64,000 nt of DNA from Sagittula salina. Its GTDB lineage: Bacteria > Pseudomonadota > Alphaproteobacteria > Rhodobacterales > Rhodobacteraceae. Shown one piece after another: positions 56,671 through 64,000 of the stretch (the stretch's first letter is position 1; every line of letters begins with the position of its first letter). The stretch is from NCBI RefSeq assembly GCF_017813235.1, contig NZ_JAGISH010000010.1:124001-188000 (forward strand), read 5' to 3'. The position numbers and the translations under genes were made by a program. Below the pieces are notes generated by a model, which did no database searches, was not told the DNA's origin, and worked only from the letters and a program-made list of their open reading frames with translations.

Positions 56671-58116
56671 TTACCCGTCCACGTCTGCGGGGGCTTGGCG
56701 CATTTTCCGAATGGCGTCAACCACGCGCCCCAGCCCCATCGACAGCGACCCCTTGGCCAGCACCACGTCGCCCGCATCGAGATCGTGCGCCACCCGTTCT
56801 GCCATCTTGTCGGAGGTCTCCGTCCAGTGCCCGCGCTTCTCAAGCGGCAGTTTCTGCCACAAATGGCGCATCAAGGGCCCGACGCAATGCACGATGTCGA
56901 TGCGCGCCATGAAGCGGGTGTCGGCCAAGGCTTCGTGCATCTCGACCTCGCCCTGCCCCAGCTCTTTCATGTCGCCGAGATAGGCGATACGGCGCCCCTT
57001 TTCGTGCCGTCCCAGCCCATCGCGGGTCTGCGCTGCGGCCAGCACCTCGAGTGCCGCCCCCAGCGAGGCCGGGTTGGAATTGTACGCGTCATCAATGAGT
57101 TCCAGCGACAGCCTCTCGTCGACCCTGTCGAGCTGGATGCGCTCGCGCAGGCCCCGCCCGGCACCCGCCTGCCATTGCCCGAGCGCCGTCAGTGCCAGCG
57201 CCCGGTCGAGCTTCAGCGCCGAGACCACGGCCAGCACGCCCATACCGTTCACCGCGAAATGCCGCCCCGGCACCATGACCTTGTAGACGAGGGGCGTCCG
57301 CCAGGCCCGCCCCTGTACCACGGTGCAATTGTCTTGCACACGCACGTCGGTCACCCGATGATGGTTGCCCACGGCCTCGCCAAAGGACCGCAGCCGCGCG
57401 GCATGTCTGCACGCCGTCTCGCGCAGGATGTCGCTCACCGCGAGGTCGCCGTTGTAGATCGCCACGCCGCCCGGCTCGAGCCCTTCGAAGATGCTCGCCT
57501 TCTCGCGCGCGATGCCTTCGAGGCTTTCGAAGGCGGCGAGATGCGCCGGCGCCACGATGGTCACCATAGCCACGTGCGGCCGCGCCATCCGGGCCAGCGG
57601 CGCGATCTCGCCGGGGTGGTTCATGCCGATCTCGATCACGGCGAAGTCCGCGTCCCGCGGCATCCTCGCCAGCGTCAGCGGCACGCCCCAGTGATTGTTG
57701 TAGGACTTCTCTGCTGCATGGACCGTGCCCTGAGCGCCCAGAACCGTGCGCAACATTTCCTTTGTCGAGGTCTTGCCGACGGAGCCCGTCACCGCCACTA
57801 CGCGCCCCCGGAACCGGGTGCGCCCCGCCTGGCCCAAAGCTTCAAGCCCGCGCTGCACGTCATCGACGATCAACAGCTTTTCGGGGTTATGCACACCCTG
57901 CGGAATGTGTGATACCAGCGCCGCCGCAGCACCCTGCGCCAACGCTTGTACGACAAAATCGTGCCCGTCCCGCGCGGCGGTCAAAGCAACGAAGAGGTCG
58001 CCGGGTTCCAGCGACCGCGTGTCGATCGACACGCCCGACGCTACCCAGTCAGATGCCACTGCGCCCCCTGTGGCCGCCGCCGCCTCGCTTGCCCGCCAGA
58101 GCATCGCCGCAGTCAT
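56671..58116 (-). CDS. murF: UDP-N-acetylmuramoyl-tripeptide--D-alanyl-D-alanine ligase MurF
   Basis: A 481-residue Mur ligase adding D-Ala-D-Ala to the tripeptide precursor. The ATP loop is VVAVTGSVGKTSTKEMLRTV; YNNHWGVPLTLARMP and IEIGMNHPGEIAPLARM are family motifs, and DDAYNSNPASLGAALEVL lies in the C-terminal domain. The ATG at 58116 overlaps the murE stop codon (TGATG); a TTG one codon upstream is in frame but less likely. Confidence 0.97.
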   Translation of the reverse strand: MTAAMLWRASEAAAATGGAVASDWVASGVSIDTRSLEPGDLFVALTAARDGHDFVVQALAQGAAAALVSHIPQGVHNPEKLLIVDDVQRGLEALGQAGRTRFRGRVVAVTGSVGKTSTKEMLRTVLGAQGTVHAAEKSYNNHWGVPLTLARMPRDADFAVIEIGMNHPGEIAPLARMARPHVAMVTIVAPAHLAAFESLEGIAREKASIFEGLEPGGVAIYNGDLAVSDILRETACRHAARLRSFGEAVGNHHRVTDVRVQDNCTVVQGRAWRTPLVYKVMVPGRHFAVNGMGVLAVVSALKLDRALALTALGQWQAGAGRGLRERIQLDRVDERLSLELIDDAYNSNPASLGAALEVLAAAQTRDGLGRHEKGRRIAYLGDMKELGQGEVEMHEALADTRFMARIDIVHCVGPLMRHLWQKLPLEKRGHWTETSDKMAERVAHDLDAGDVVLAKGSLSMGLGRVVDAIRKMRQAPADVDG

Positions 58117-59597
58117 CAAAGCCCCTTCCCGTCCAGCGCCGCCACGGCAACGCTTGCCTGTTCGACATCGTCGAAGGGATAGACCGTGTCGCCCACGGTC
58201 TGTCCCGTCTCGTGGCCCTTGCCGCAGATCAGCAAAGCATCGCCCGGCCCCAAGGCGTCGACGCCGCGCAGGATCGCCTCGGCCCGGTCGGCAACCTCGA
58301 TGGCATCGGGCGCGCCCTCCATGACCATGGCACGGATGCTGGCCGGGTCCTCCGAACGCGGGTTGTCGTCGGTCACGATCACGAGGTCGGCGAATTCCGC
58401 CGCAGCCGCGCCCATCAGCGGGCGCTTGCCCATGTCGCGGTCGCCACCGGCGCCGATCACCGCCACCAGCCGGCCCATGACGTGCGGCCGCAGGGCGCGG
58501 ATCGCCGTCTTTACCGCGTCGGGCGTGTGTGCGTAATCGACGAAAACTGCCGCGCCGTTGCCGCGCGTCGCCGCCAACTCCATCCGGCCGCGCACCGTGC
58601 TCAGCATCGGCAGGACGTCAAAGACATCGTCGGGGTCGGCTCCACAGGCTATCGCAAGTCCCGCCGCCAGCAGAACGTTCTCCGCCTGAAAGCCGCCGAT
58701 CAGTGCCAGCCGTTCCTGCCGCACCTCGCCGTCGAAGGACAGCCGGATCTCCTGCCCGGTGGCATCGAAGCGCTGCGCCTGCAGGCAGAGGTCCGCCCCG
58801 TCGCGGCCCACGGTCAGCACCTCCTGCCCACGCGCCATGGCGATGGCCACCATGTCCACGCCGCGTGCGTCGTCCACGTTGATCACCGCGACGCCATCCT
58901 CCGGCAGGACACGGGCGAACAGCCCGGCCTTGGCGGCGAAATAATCTTCGAAGGAATGGTGATAATCCAGATGGTCCTGGCTGAAGTTGGTAAAGCCCGC
59001 CGCCGTCAGTTGAACCCCGTCCAGCCGGCGCTGCGCCAACCCGTGCGAGGACGCCTCCATCGCGGCGTGTGTCACCCCCTCCACGGCGGCACCCGCCAGC
59101 ATCCGGTGCAGAGTGACCGGTTCCGGCGTGGTGTGGCGCAGCGGCGCGGTCCAGTCGCCTTCGACTCCGGTTGTGCCAAGGTTGATCGCCCGCAAGCCCA
59201 GTTCCTGCCATATCTGGCGGCAGAAGGTGGAAACGCTCGTCTTGCCATTGGTGCCGGTGACGGCCACCACCGTTTCGGGCTGGATGCCGAACCAGATCGC
59301 TGCCGTGTAGGCCAGCGCCTGACGCGGTTCCTCCGCCACCACCAGCGCCACGTCCGATCTGTCGATGACGTCGGCCGCGCGCTTTGCACCCACGGCGTCG
59401 GTCAGCACCGCCACTGCGCCTTGCCGAATGGCGTATTCGACGAACTCCGCACCGTGGATGCGCTCGCCGGGCAGCGCAGCGAACAGGTATCCGTCGCGCA
59501 CCTCACGGCTATCCACCGCGAGTCCCGACACCATCATGTCGCGGCCGCCCCGGGCGGTCAGGCCCAGGTCCTTCAGGCTCTTGCGTGTGGCAGTCAT
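58116..59597 (-). CDS. murE: UDP-N-acetylmuramoyl-L-alanyl-D-glutamate--2,6-diaminopimelate ligase MurE
   Basis: A 493-residue Mur ligase adding meso-diaminopimelate. The ATP loop is VVAVTGTNGKTSVSTFCRQI, the substrate region is SSHGLAQRRLDGV with FTNFSQDHLDYH, and DDNPRSEDPASIRA gives the DNPR motif that recognises diaminopimelate rather than lysine. Its stop codon overlaps the murF start. Confidence 0.97.
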   Translation of the reverse strand: MTATRKSLKDLGLTARGGRDMMVSGLAVDSREVRDGYLFAALPGERIHGAEFVEYAIRQGAVAVLTDAVGAKRAADVIDRSDVALVVAEEPRQALAYTAAIWFGIQPETVVAVTGTNGKTSVSTFCRQIWQELGLRAINLGTTGVEGDWTAPLRHTTPEPVTLHRMLAGAAVEGVTHAAMEASSHGLAQRRLDGVQLTAAGFTNFSQDHLDYHHSFEDYFAAKAGLFARVLPEDGVAVINVDDARGVDMVAIAMARGQEVLTVGRDGADLCLQAQRFDATGQEIRLSFDGEVRQERLALIGGFQAENVLLAAGLAIACGADPDDVFDVLPMLSTVRGRMELAATRGNGAAVFVDYAHTPDAVKTAIRALRPHVMGRLVAVIGAGGDRDMGKRPLMGAAAAEFADLVIVTDDNPRSEDPASIRAMVMEGAPDAIEVADRAEAILRGVDALGPGDALLICGKGHETGQTVGDTVYPFDDVEQASVAVAALDGKGL

Positions 59598-59701
59598 TTC
59601 CGTTCAGCCCTCCGGGCCGCGCCGTGCGGGCCCTGTCTGTCAGGCCCGCGCTATCGGGTCCTGTCGTTCGCGCGCCCCGGCATCGGCGGCCCGCGCGGGG
59701 C

Positions 59702-61498
59702 TCAGTCCGAGGCGCTCATTGTCACGTCCAATTGCCCCGTATCGTAGACCGGACGCAAGCCCAGAAGCGGCGCGACGCGGCGGATCATCTCGGCCGCAAC
59801 GGGCACAGCCGTCCAGCCCGCCGTGCGGCGCGGTTTCGTGCCAGAGGTCTCAACCGGTTCGTCCAGCGTCACCACCAGCGCGTACTTTGGGTCATCGGTT
59901 GGAAAGACTGCCGCGAAGGTCGCGATGACCTTGTCCTTGTAATACCCGCCACCCTTTTCCTTGGGCTTGTCCGCCGTGCCGGTCTTGCCGCCGACCTTGT
60001 AGCCCGGGACCTCCCCGAAGGAGGCCGTCCCGTCGTCGCTGCTCACCACCTGACGCAGCATGTTCAACGCGTCGCGGGTGACCTGCTCGCTCAGAACAAC
60101 GTCCCGATACTGGCTCCCCGATTGCTTCAGAAGCGTCGGCTTCACCGTATGCCCGCCGTTCGCGATGGCAGAATAAGCGGTGGCCAGGTGCAGCGGCGTA
60201 GTCGAAATGCCATGACCGTAGGAAATCGTCACCGTCGAGAGGTCAGTCCAGCGCTCCGGGATCAGCGGACGCCCGCCAGAGGCCTCGGTGATTTCCAGCG
60301 GCGTCGGATCGAACAGGCCCAGCGACTTGAGGAAATCCTTCTGCCGCTCCGCCCCGATGGCCAGCGCGATCTTGCCCGTGCCCCGGTTCGATGACTTGAT
60401 GATCACCTCCTCCACAGAAATCGCGCCATAGTTGTGGTTCTCGAATTCGCCGATGCGGTGACCACCCACCTTGAAGGGAGGCGAAGTGTCGATGACGGTC
60501 TGCGGCGTCATCAGTCCAAGCTGCAGCGCCTGGGACGCGGCAAAAATCTTGAAGGTGGAACCCAGTTCATAGACGCCCTGCACGGCCCGATTGAACAGCG
60601 GACTGTCGGACGGGCTGCCTTTTGTTGGCGCAGCGGGGCGGTCGTTGGGGTCGAAATCGGGCAGCGACACGATGGAGATCACCTCGCCGGTGTGCACGTC
60701 CATCAACACGGCAGCCGCACCCTTTGCGTTCATCAGCTTCATGCCGGAGTACAGCACTTCCTCCGCCGCCGCCTGCACAGTGAGGTCGATGGAGAGCGCC
60801 AGCGGCGTACCTTCGCGGGCCGGGTCGCGCAGATCCTTGTCGAAGAAGCGTTCGATCCCCGCTGTGCCGATGACCTCTGCCGAATGAACGCCCTCGGCGC
60901 CAAATGACGACCCGCCAAGCACATGGGACAACACCGGCCCGTTGGGATAAAGCCGCATCTCGCGCGGCCCGAACAACAGCCCGGGCTCTCCGATGTCATG
61001 CACGGCCTGCATCTGTTCCGGGCTGAGTTTCTTCTTTATCCACAGAAACTTGCGCCTGGGGTCCGTGAAACGCCGCTTCATGTCGGCGGCGTCGAGATCG
61101 GGGAAGATTTCCGCCAGCCGTTCTGCCGCGCGTCCCGGTTCGATCATCTGCTGCGGATGCGCGTACAACGAATGCGTCGACATGTTGGTGGCAAGCACCC
61201 GACCGTGGCGGTCGACGATATCCGCCCGGCTCGCCATGATCGACGCGCCCGTGGCCTGCGCCCGAGGCTCTTCGGGTTCGGAGGCCGACAGCATCCCCAT
61301 GCGCGCCCCGATCACCGCGTAGGCACAGAAGAACATCATGGCCAGCACCAGCAACCGCCCCTCCGCCCGGAGCCGCGCGCGGTCGCGCATCTCCTCATGC
61401 CGCAAACGGCGGTTCTCCTTCTCGATCGCGTCCGGGTCTTCACCCTTCTTGCGTGCATCGAGGATGCGCGCCAGCGGGCGCAGCGGAATACGGGTCAT
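59702..61498 (-). CDS. ftsI: Septal peptidoglycan transpeptidase FtsI (PBP3)
   Basis: A 598-residue class B penicillin-binding protein. A basic cytoplasmic N-terminus precedes one membrane helix (about residues 50-68), the pedestal domain and the transpeptidase domain. Its active-site motifs are GSTFKIF (catalytic Ser), KSSNRGT and GGKTGTAD. It crosslinks septal murein with FtsW. The ATG overlaps the ftsL stop codon by 4 nt (ATGA). Confidence 0.97.
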   Translation of the reverse strand: MTRIPLRPLARILDARKKGEDPDAIEKENRRLRHEEMRDRARLRAEGRLLVLAMMFFCAYAVIGARMGMLSASEPEEPRAQATGASIMASRADIVDRHGRVLATNMSTHSLYAHPQQMIEPGRAAERLAEIFPDLDAADMKRRFTDPRRKFLWIKKKLSPEQMQAVHDIGEPGLLFGPREMRLYPNGPVLSHVLGGSSFGAEGVHSAEVIGTAGIERFFDKDLRDPAREGTPLALSIDLTVQAAAEEVLYSGMKLMNAKGAAAVLMDVHTGEVISIVSLPDFDPNDRPAAPTKGSPSDSPLFNRAVQGVYELGSTFKIFAASQALQLGLMTPQTVIDTSPPFKVGGHRIGEFENHNYGAISVEEVIIKSSNRGTGKIALAIGAERQKDFLKSLGLFDPTPLEITEASGGRPLIPERWTDLSTVTISYGHGISTTPLHLATAYSAIANGGHTVKPTLLKQSGSQYRDVVLSEQVTRDALNMLRQVVSSDDGTASFGEVPGYKVGGKTGTADKPKEKGGGYYKDKVIATFAAVFPTDDPKYALVVTLDEPVETSGTKPRRTAGWTAVPVAAEMIRRVAPLLGLRPVYDTGQLDVTMSASD

Positions 61499-61842
61499 GG
61501 CAGGGTGGCTCCCCGGCTGGTGACTTCGATACTGTCGGTGATATCGAGCATTTCAGCCCTGGGATAGGCGATCTGGTCGATGTTGCCGAACTGGTCGGGG
61601 CGCAGGGGGATCAACCCCAGCTTGTCAAAATTCAGTTCCGCGAGGTCACGCAAACGGTCCGGGCGGTTCAGATAGGCCCACTCTGCCCGGAGGATCGACA
61701 GGCGTTCGCGCGCTCCGGCGATCTCTGCCCTTAGGCCGTCCGCACGGTCCAGCTCATCCTGCGTGCGATAATTCTCGCGATAGGCCCAATAGCCGGAGCT
61801 GACCACCGCAAGAGCCGAGAGAATGAACAGCAAGGTTCGCAT
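61495..61842 (-). CDS. ftsL: Cell division protein FtsL
   Basis: A 115-residue bitopic protein. The N-terminal membrane helix (LLFILSALAVVSSGYWAY) is followed by a leucine/arginine coiled-coil (about 25-65) that pairs with FtsB, and a short periplasmic tail. Position between rsmH and ftsI confirms the identity despite low sequence conservation. It starts immediately after the rsmH stop codon and overlaps ftsI by 4 nt. Confidence 0.93.
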   Translation of the reverse strand: MRTLLFILSALAVVSSGYWAYRENYRTQDELDRADGLRAEIAGARERLSILRAEWAYLNRPDRLRDLAELNFDKLGLIPLRPDQFGNIDQIAYPRAEMLDITDSIEVTSRGATLP

Positions 61843-62820
61843 CTACCGTCCTTTCAGGCTGGGCATGGCGATCTCGTCTGCCGAAACCTCCATCGCCGGG
61901 ATTTCCGTGCGCCGCGCGACGCGCAGCTTTGCCGAGCGGGCACGCGGGTTGCGGGCCAACTCCTCCGGGTCGGGGCCAACTGCCTTGCGGGTCAGCACCT
62001 CGAAGGGCGCTTCGGCGGCTTCAACTTCGGTCGCGTAGCGGTTGACATGTTTCTTCTTTTCACCGTGCAATTGAAAGAAGCGCTTGACCATCCGATCCTC
62101 GACCGAATGAAAAGTCACCACCGCCAGTTTGCCGCCGGGTTTCAGCGCGCGCTCCGCCGCCATCAGGCCCAGCCAGAGCGCCTCGTATTCGCCGTTCACC
62201 GCAATCCTGAGCGCCTGGAATGTCCGCGTCGCGGCATGCGCCACGCCGGGCTTCGTCCGGCCCAGGACCCGTTCGATCATCTGGGCCAGCGGCAGGGTGC
62301 GGGTGAATGGGCGGTCCATAACGATGGCTTTTGCCAACCGACGCGACTGCCGCTCCTCACCGTAAACGTAAAGAACGTCCGCCAAAGCCTCTTCGGACAG
62401 GGTATTTACCAGATCGGCGGCCGTCGGCCCCTCCTGCCCCATACGCATGTCCAACGGACCGTCCTTCATGAAGGAGAACCCCCGCTCAGCAAGGTCCAGC
62501 TGCATGGAGGAAACGCCGAGATCCAGAACGACGCCATCGACGCCCTGGGCCACCTTGTCCATATTCGAGAAGTTTTCCCGTACAAGCGTAATCGCTGGCC
62601 AATCGCCCAGCCACTCCGCTGCCATCTCATGCGCCAACGGATCGCGGTCGATGCCAATGACACGCTCCGCGCCAGCCTCGACCAGCCCGCGGGCGTAACC
62701 GCCGTTACCGAACGTTCCGTCTATCCACACGCCGCTTACAGGCGCAACTTCACGTAGAAGAGGCTCCAGCAGGACGGGGATATGCGGGGCTTCCCCTGAG
62801 GTGCGCCCGGCAGCCGCCAT
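61843..62820 (-). CDS. rsmH: 16S rRNA (cytosine(1402)-N(4))-methyltransferase RsmH
   Basis: A 325-residue SAM-dependent methyltransferase modifying C1402 in 16S rRNA. Motifs are [35 protein letters not shown] (SAM loop), [22 protein letters not shown], and [13 protein letters not shown] near the C-terminus. It starts directly after the mraZ stop codon. Confidence 0.97.
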   Translation of the reverse strand: MAAAGRTSGEAPHIPVLLEPLLREVAPVSGVWIDGTFGNGGYARGLVEAGAERVIGIDRDPLAHEMAAEWLGDWPAITLVRENFSNMDKVAQGVDGVVLDLGVSSMQLDLAERGFSFMKDGPLDMRMGQEGPTAADLVNTLSEEALADVLYVYGEERQSRRLAKAIVMDRPFTRTLPLAQMIERVLGRTKPGVAHAATRTFQALRIAVNGEYEALWLGLMAAERALKPGGKLAVVTFHSVEDRMVKRFFQLHGEKKKHVNRYATEVEAAEAPFEVLTRKAVGPDPEELARNPRARSAKLRVARRTEIPAMEVSADEIAMPSLKGR

Positions 62821-63327
62821 TCAGACCCCCTCCTCATCCAGCAATTGCATCGGGTCGAAGTCGTCCGGCAAATCGTCGAGGAACTCCTCCGCCTTGGCCA
62901 ACTCCTCCGCCTCGTAGACCGAGGGTTCCCAGATCTGGAAGGTGTCGACGTTCGAGGCGAAATAGGCCTCACCTTCGATGCCTATTTTCTGACGCAGCTT
63001 CGCCGGCAGCACGATGCGGCCGGTTTCATCGACGGAGGTCGTCAGTGCTTGGGTCGAAAACAAGCGTTCCAGGATGCGCCGCTTGGGATCACCGCGCTTC
63101 ATCGACGCGATACGGTCCTCGACCGCCTCCATTTCCTCGATGGTGTAGCATTCAAGATACTTGCGGCGGTGATCGCCATAAACGATCACGAAGTTTGGGT
63201 TGAGCCCCTCGGTCCAGTCCGGATCACCCGCCTCGAGGACACGGCGAAACGAGGCCGGGATAGACACCCGCCCCTTGCCGTCCACCTTGTGACGGCTTTC
63301 ACCTCTGAACCTCAGCCTGCGGCTCAC
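62821..63327 (-). CDS. mraZ: Transcriptional regulator MraZ
   Basis: A 168-residue protein with two AbrB/SpoVT-like domains. The first domain contains HKVDGKGRVSIPASFRRVLE, and the second SVDETGRIVLPAKLRQKIGIE. MraZ binds TGGGN repeats and represses its own dcw operon. I start at a GTG at 63327 (encoding M-SRRLRFRGES) with GGAGG 10 nt before it, which gives family length; a TTG at 63351 is less likely. A terminator lies just upstream. Confidence 0.93.
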   Translation of the reverse strand: MSRRLRFRGESRHKVDGKGRVSIPASFRRVLEAGDPDWTEGLNPNFVIVYGDHRRKYLECYTIEEMEAVEDRIASMKRGDPKRRILERLFSTQALTTSVDETGRIVLPAKLRQKIGIEGEAYFASNVDTFQIWEPSVYEAEELAKAEEFLDDLPDDFDPMQLLDEEGV

Positions 63328-63362
63328 TGTCCCACGGCCTCCAAACCCCAAAATTTAAACGT

Positions 63363-63403
63363 AAAAACGGCGGGTTGATCTGCTGCCATTGATCAACCCG
63401 CCG
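63363..63403 (-). terminator. Strong intrinsic terminator in the mraZ leader
   Basis: On the minus strand a perfect 13-bp stem CGGCGGGTTGATC / GATCAACCCGCCG with a 10-nt loop is followed by TTTTT. It ends 36 nt before the mraZ GTG, too close for a promoter to fit between, so transcription of mraZ must read through it. Confidence 0.92.
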
Positions 63404-63590
63404 CTGACCCGCACTGCGGGTGTCTCCGACTGCGCGCGCCACCTGGGGGGATGTCTGCTCGCCCGCGCGCCGGATCCTTTTTGTCACGATGAAGCGGGCG
63501 CCCGTATGAAACCTGCTCTTGTTGTTTTTATGAGTTGGTGTGGGATCGTTTGCTGTCCCGTCTGCCCGTCTCATCGTGTGACTCAGGTTT
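63363..63590 (-). ncRNA. upsM: UpsM-like sRNA from the mraZ 5' leader (5' end uncertain)
   Basis: In Rhodobacter sphaeroides the dcw mRNA has an extended 5' leader in which partial termination at an intrinsic terminator just before mraZ, with RNase E processing, yields the abundant sRNA UpsM (about 200 nt). The same layout is visible here: a 13-bp terminator 36 nt before mraZ and a structured GC-rich stretch upstream, including ACCCGCA-c-TGCGGGT at 63407-63421. The 3' end is set by the terminator. The 5' end is a guess based on the known UpsM size and could be as far as about 63796 if the candidate promoter is used. Confidence 0.6.
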
Positions 63591-63735
63591 GACATGGGAA
63601 TTCATGGTAATCAATAGCTTTCTATCGAACCCGACCGGGACAGCGCCCCTTCCGGAGTTGGGAAATTGACTACAAAGTGGCGAATTCGGGCCAAACCCTC
63701 GCCTATCTGGTGCAACGCATCCATCTGGACGCTAG

Positions 63736-63744
63736 ATATCCACA
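63736..63744 (+). promoter_or_regulatory. Near-consensus DnaA box
   Basis: ATATCCACA differs from TTATCCACA at one position and has the same orientation as the two perfect boxes further upstream. Confidence 0.35.
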
Positions 63745-63803
63745 CAAATCCGAGGAATTTTTTTTCCCGTGAATTCCCAAAAAATCTTCGACGAACCATG
63801 AGG

Positions 63804-63831
63804 ACTATGGTCGCTCATGCTCAAGCGTCAA
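63804..63831 (-). promoter_or_regulatory. Candidate sigma-70 promoter for the dcw leader
   Basis: On the minus strand TTGACG (5 of 6 to the -35 consensus) is followed after 16 bp by CATAGT (4 of 6 to the -10 consensus). Transcription would start near 63796, giving a leader of about 470 nt. Confidence 0.35.
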
Positions 63832-63865
63832 GAACAAGCAACGAACACGCATGGCCTCACCAGCG

Positions 63866-63894
63866 TTATCCACAGATCTAGAGATTTATCCACA
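63866..63894 (+). promoter_or_regulatory. Pair of perfect DnaA boxes
   Basis: TTATCCACA at 63866-63874 and again at 63886-63894, same orientation, 20 bp apart (about two helical turns). They lie 35-63 bp upstream of the -35 element of the candidate dcw promoter. Confidence 0.7.
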
Positions 63895-63952
63895 GGCATT
63901 CACCCCCGCTCGCGGGTCCGTGATTCGGATCAGCGCCATTCGGCCGAGCGTT

Positions 63953-63994
63953 TCCCATCTGATCCCACACCCCATCCTTTCCCACCCGCTCCCA
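63953..63994 (-). promoter_or_regulatory. TGGGR repeat array, candidate MraZ operator
   Basis: On the minus strand TGGGA, TGGGA, TGGGG, TGGGA and TGGGA occur with start-to-start distances of 10, 10, 7 and 10 bp. MraZ is known to bind TGGGN repeats separated by 5 nt, which is exactly the 10-bp period seen. Confidence 0.65.
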
Positions 63995-64000
63995 TGCCGC

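Larger units (their letters stand above)
63328..64000. other. Leader and regulatory region upstream of mraZ
   Basis: 673 bp to the window edge with no protein-coding gene supported. From mraZ outward it holds a strong terminator (63363-63403), a likely sRNA/leader, a near-match DnaA box (63736-63744), a candidate sigma-70 promoter (63804-63831), two perfect DnaA boxes (63866-63894) and a TGGGR array (63953-63994). Confidence 0.75.

Noticed and set aside
55678..57912. 744-codon plus-strand frame opposite mraY and murF
   Set aside because: Antisense shadow with unnatural composition.
63736..63894. Idea that the DnaA-box and AT-rich region before mraZ is a replication origin
   Set aside because: Only two perfect boxes plus one near-match, no dnaA, parAB or hemE neighbours, and the location fits dcw regulation better.

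Overview
The window looks like chromosomal DNA of a Rhodobacterales (Roseobacter-group) alphaproteobacterium. The reasons are high GC with strong GC3 bias, the alphaproteobacterial order of the cell-wall/division (dcw) cluster with a DUF2484 gene inside it, aerobic cobaltochelatase genes cobS and cobT, an FdVI-type ferredoxin, a hflK-hflC-DUF2065-degP run, and a direct-repeat GTTC-N7-GTTC LexA box. I saw no rRNA, tRNA, CRISPR array, prophage or intact insertion sequence.

Layout. 1-3.1 kb: the first codons of betI with a likely BetI operator, a small hypothetical gene, an EamA exporter, and a divergent argO/argP-type pair. 3.6-12.5 kb: yebC, an orphan glutamine amidotransferase, an SLC13/RCK permease, a YmdB-type phosphodiesterase and a two-gene RND efflux pump. 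12.6-15 kb: an FG-GAP protein coupled to a 2Fe-2S ferredoxin, then an OB-fold gene that matches only the C-terminal domain of DnaE2 and carries a LexA box abutting its start codon, then a peptidoglycan-binding lipoprotein. 15.1-21.9 kb (minus strand): rpiA, gor, hflK, hflC, a DUF2065 gene and degP. 22.5-29.6 kb: an ECF sigma/anti-sigma pair divergent from cobS, a gene-poor and partly AT-rich stretch, a VOC protein, two tandem paralogous secreted proteins, and cobT. 29.8-37.2 kb: an aminopeptidase P, a DUF427 protein, an SH3-repeat protein, a ClC transporter, a GlcD-type flavoprotein and a TetR regulator.

37.3-64 kb is mainly envelope and division functions, read leftward: mraZ-rsmH-ftsL-ftsI-murE-murF-mraY-murD, an opposite-strand yhiN-type flavoprotein, ftsW-murG-murC-DUF2484-murB-ddl-ftsQ-ftsA-ftsZ, then lpxC, bamD and recN. 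The genes from mraZ to ftsZ make the lipid-linked peptidoglycan precursor and build the divisome. lpxC and bamD add outer-membrane lipid A and beta-barrel assembly.

The most notable signals are regulatory. A long leader precedes mraZ. It has a perfect 13-bp intrinsic terminator about 36 nt before the start codon, in the arrangement of the UpsM sRNA of Rhodobacter. Further upstream are two perfect DnaA boxes and a five-copy TGGGR array like an MraZ operator. A third perfect DnaA box lies between ftsA and ftsZ. The other notable item is the small SOS-box gene encoding a stand-alone DnaE2-type OB domain. A family of short dispersed intergenic repeats, one copy abutting a pentanucleotide microsatellite, is also present.
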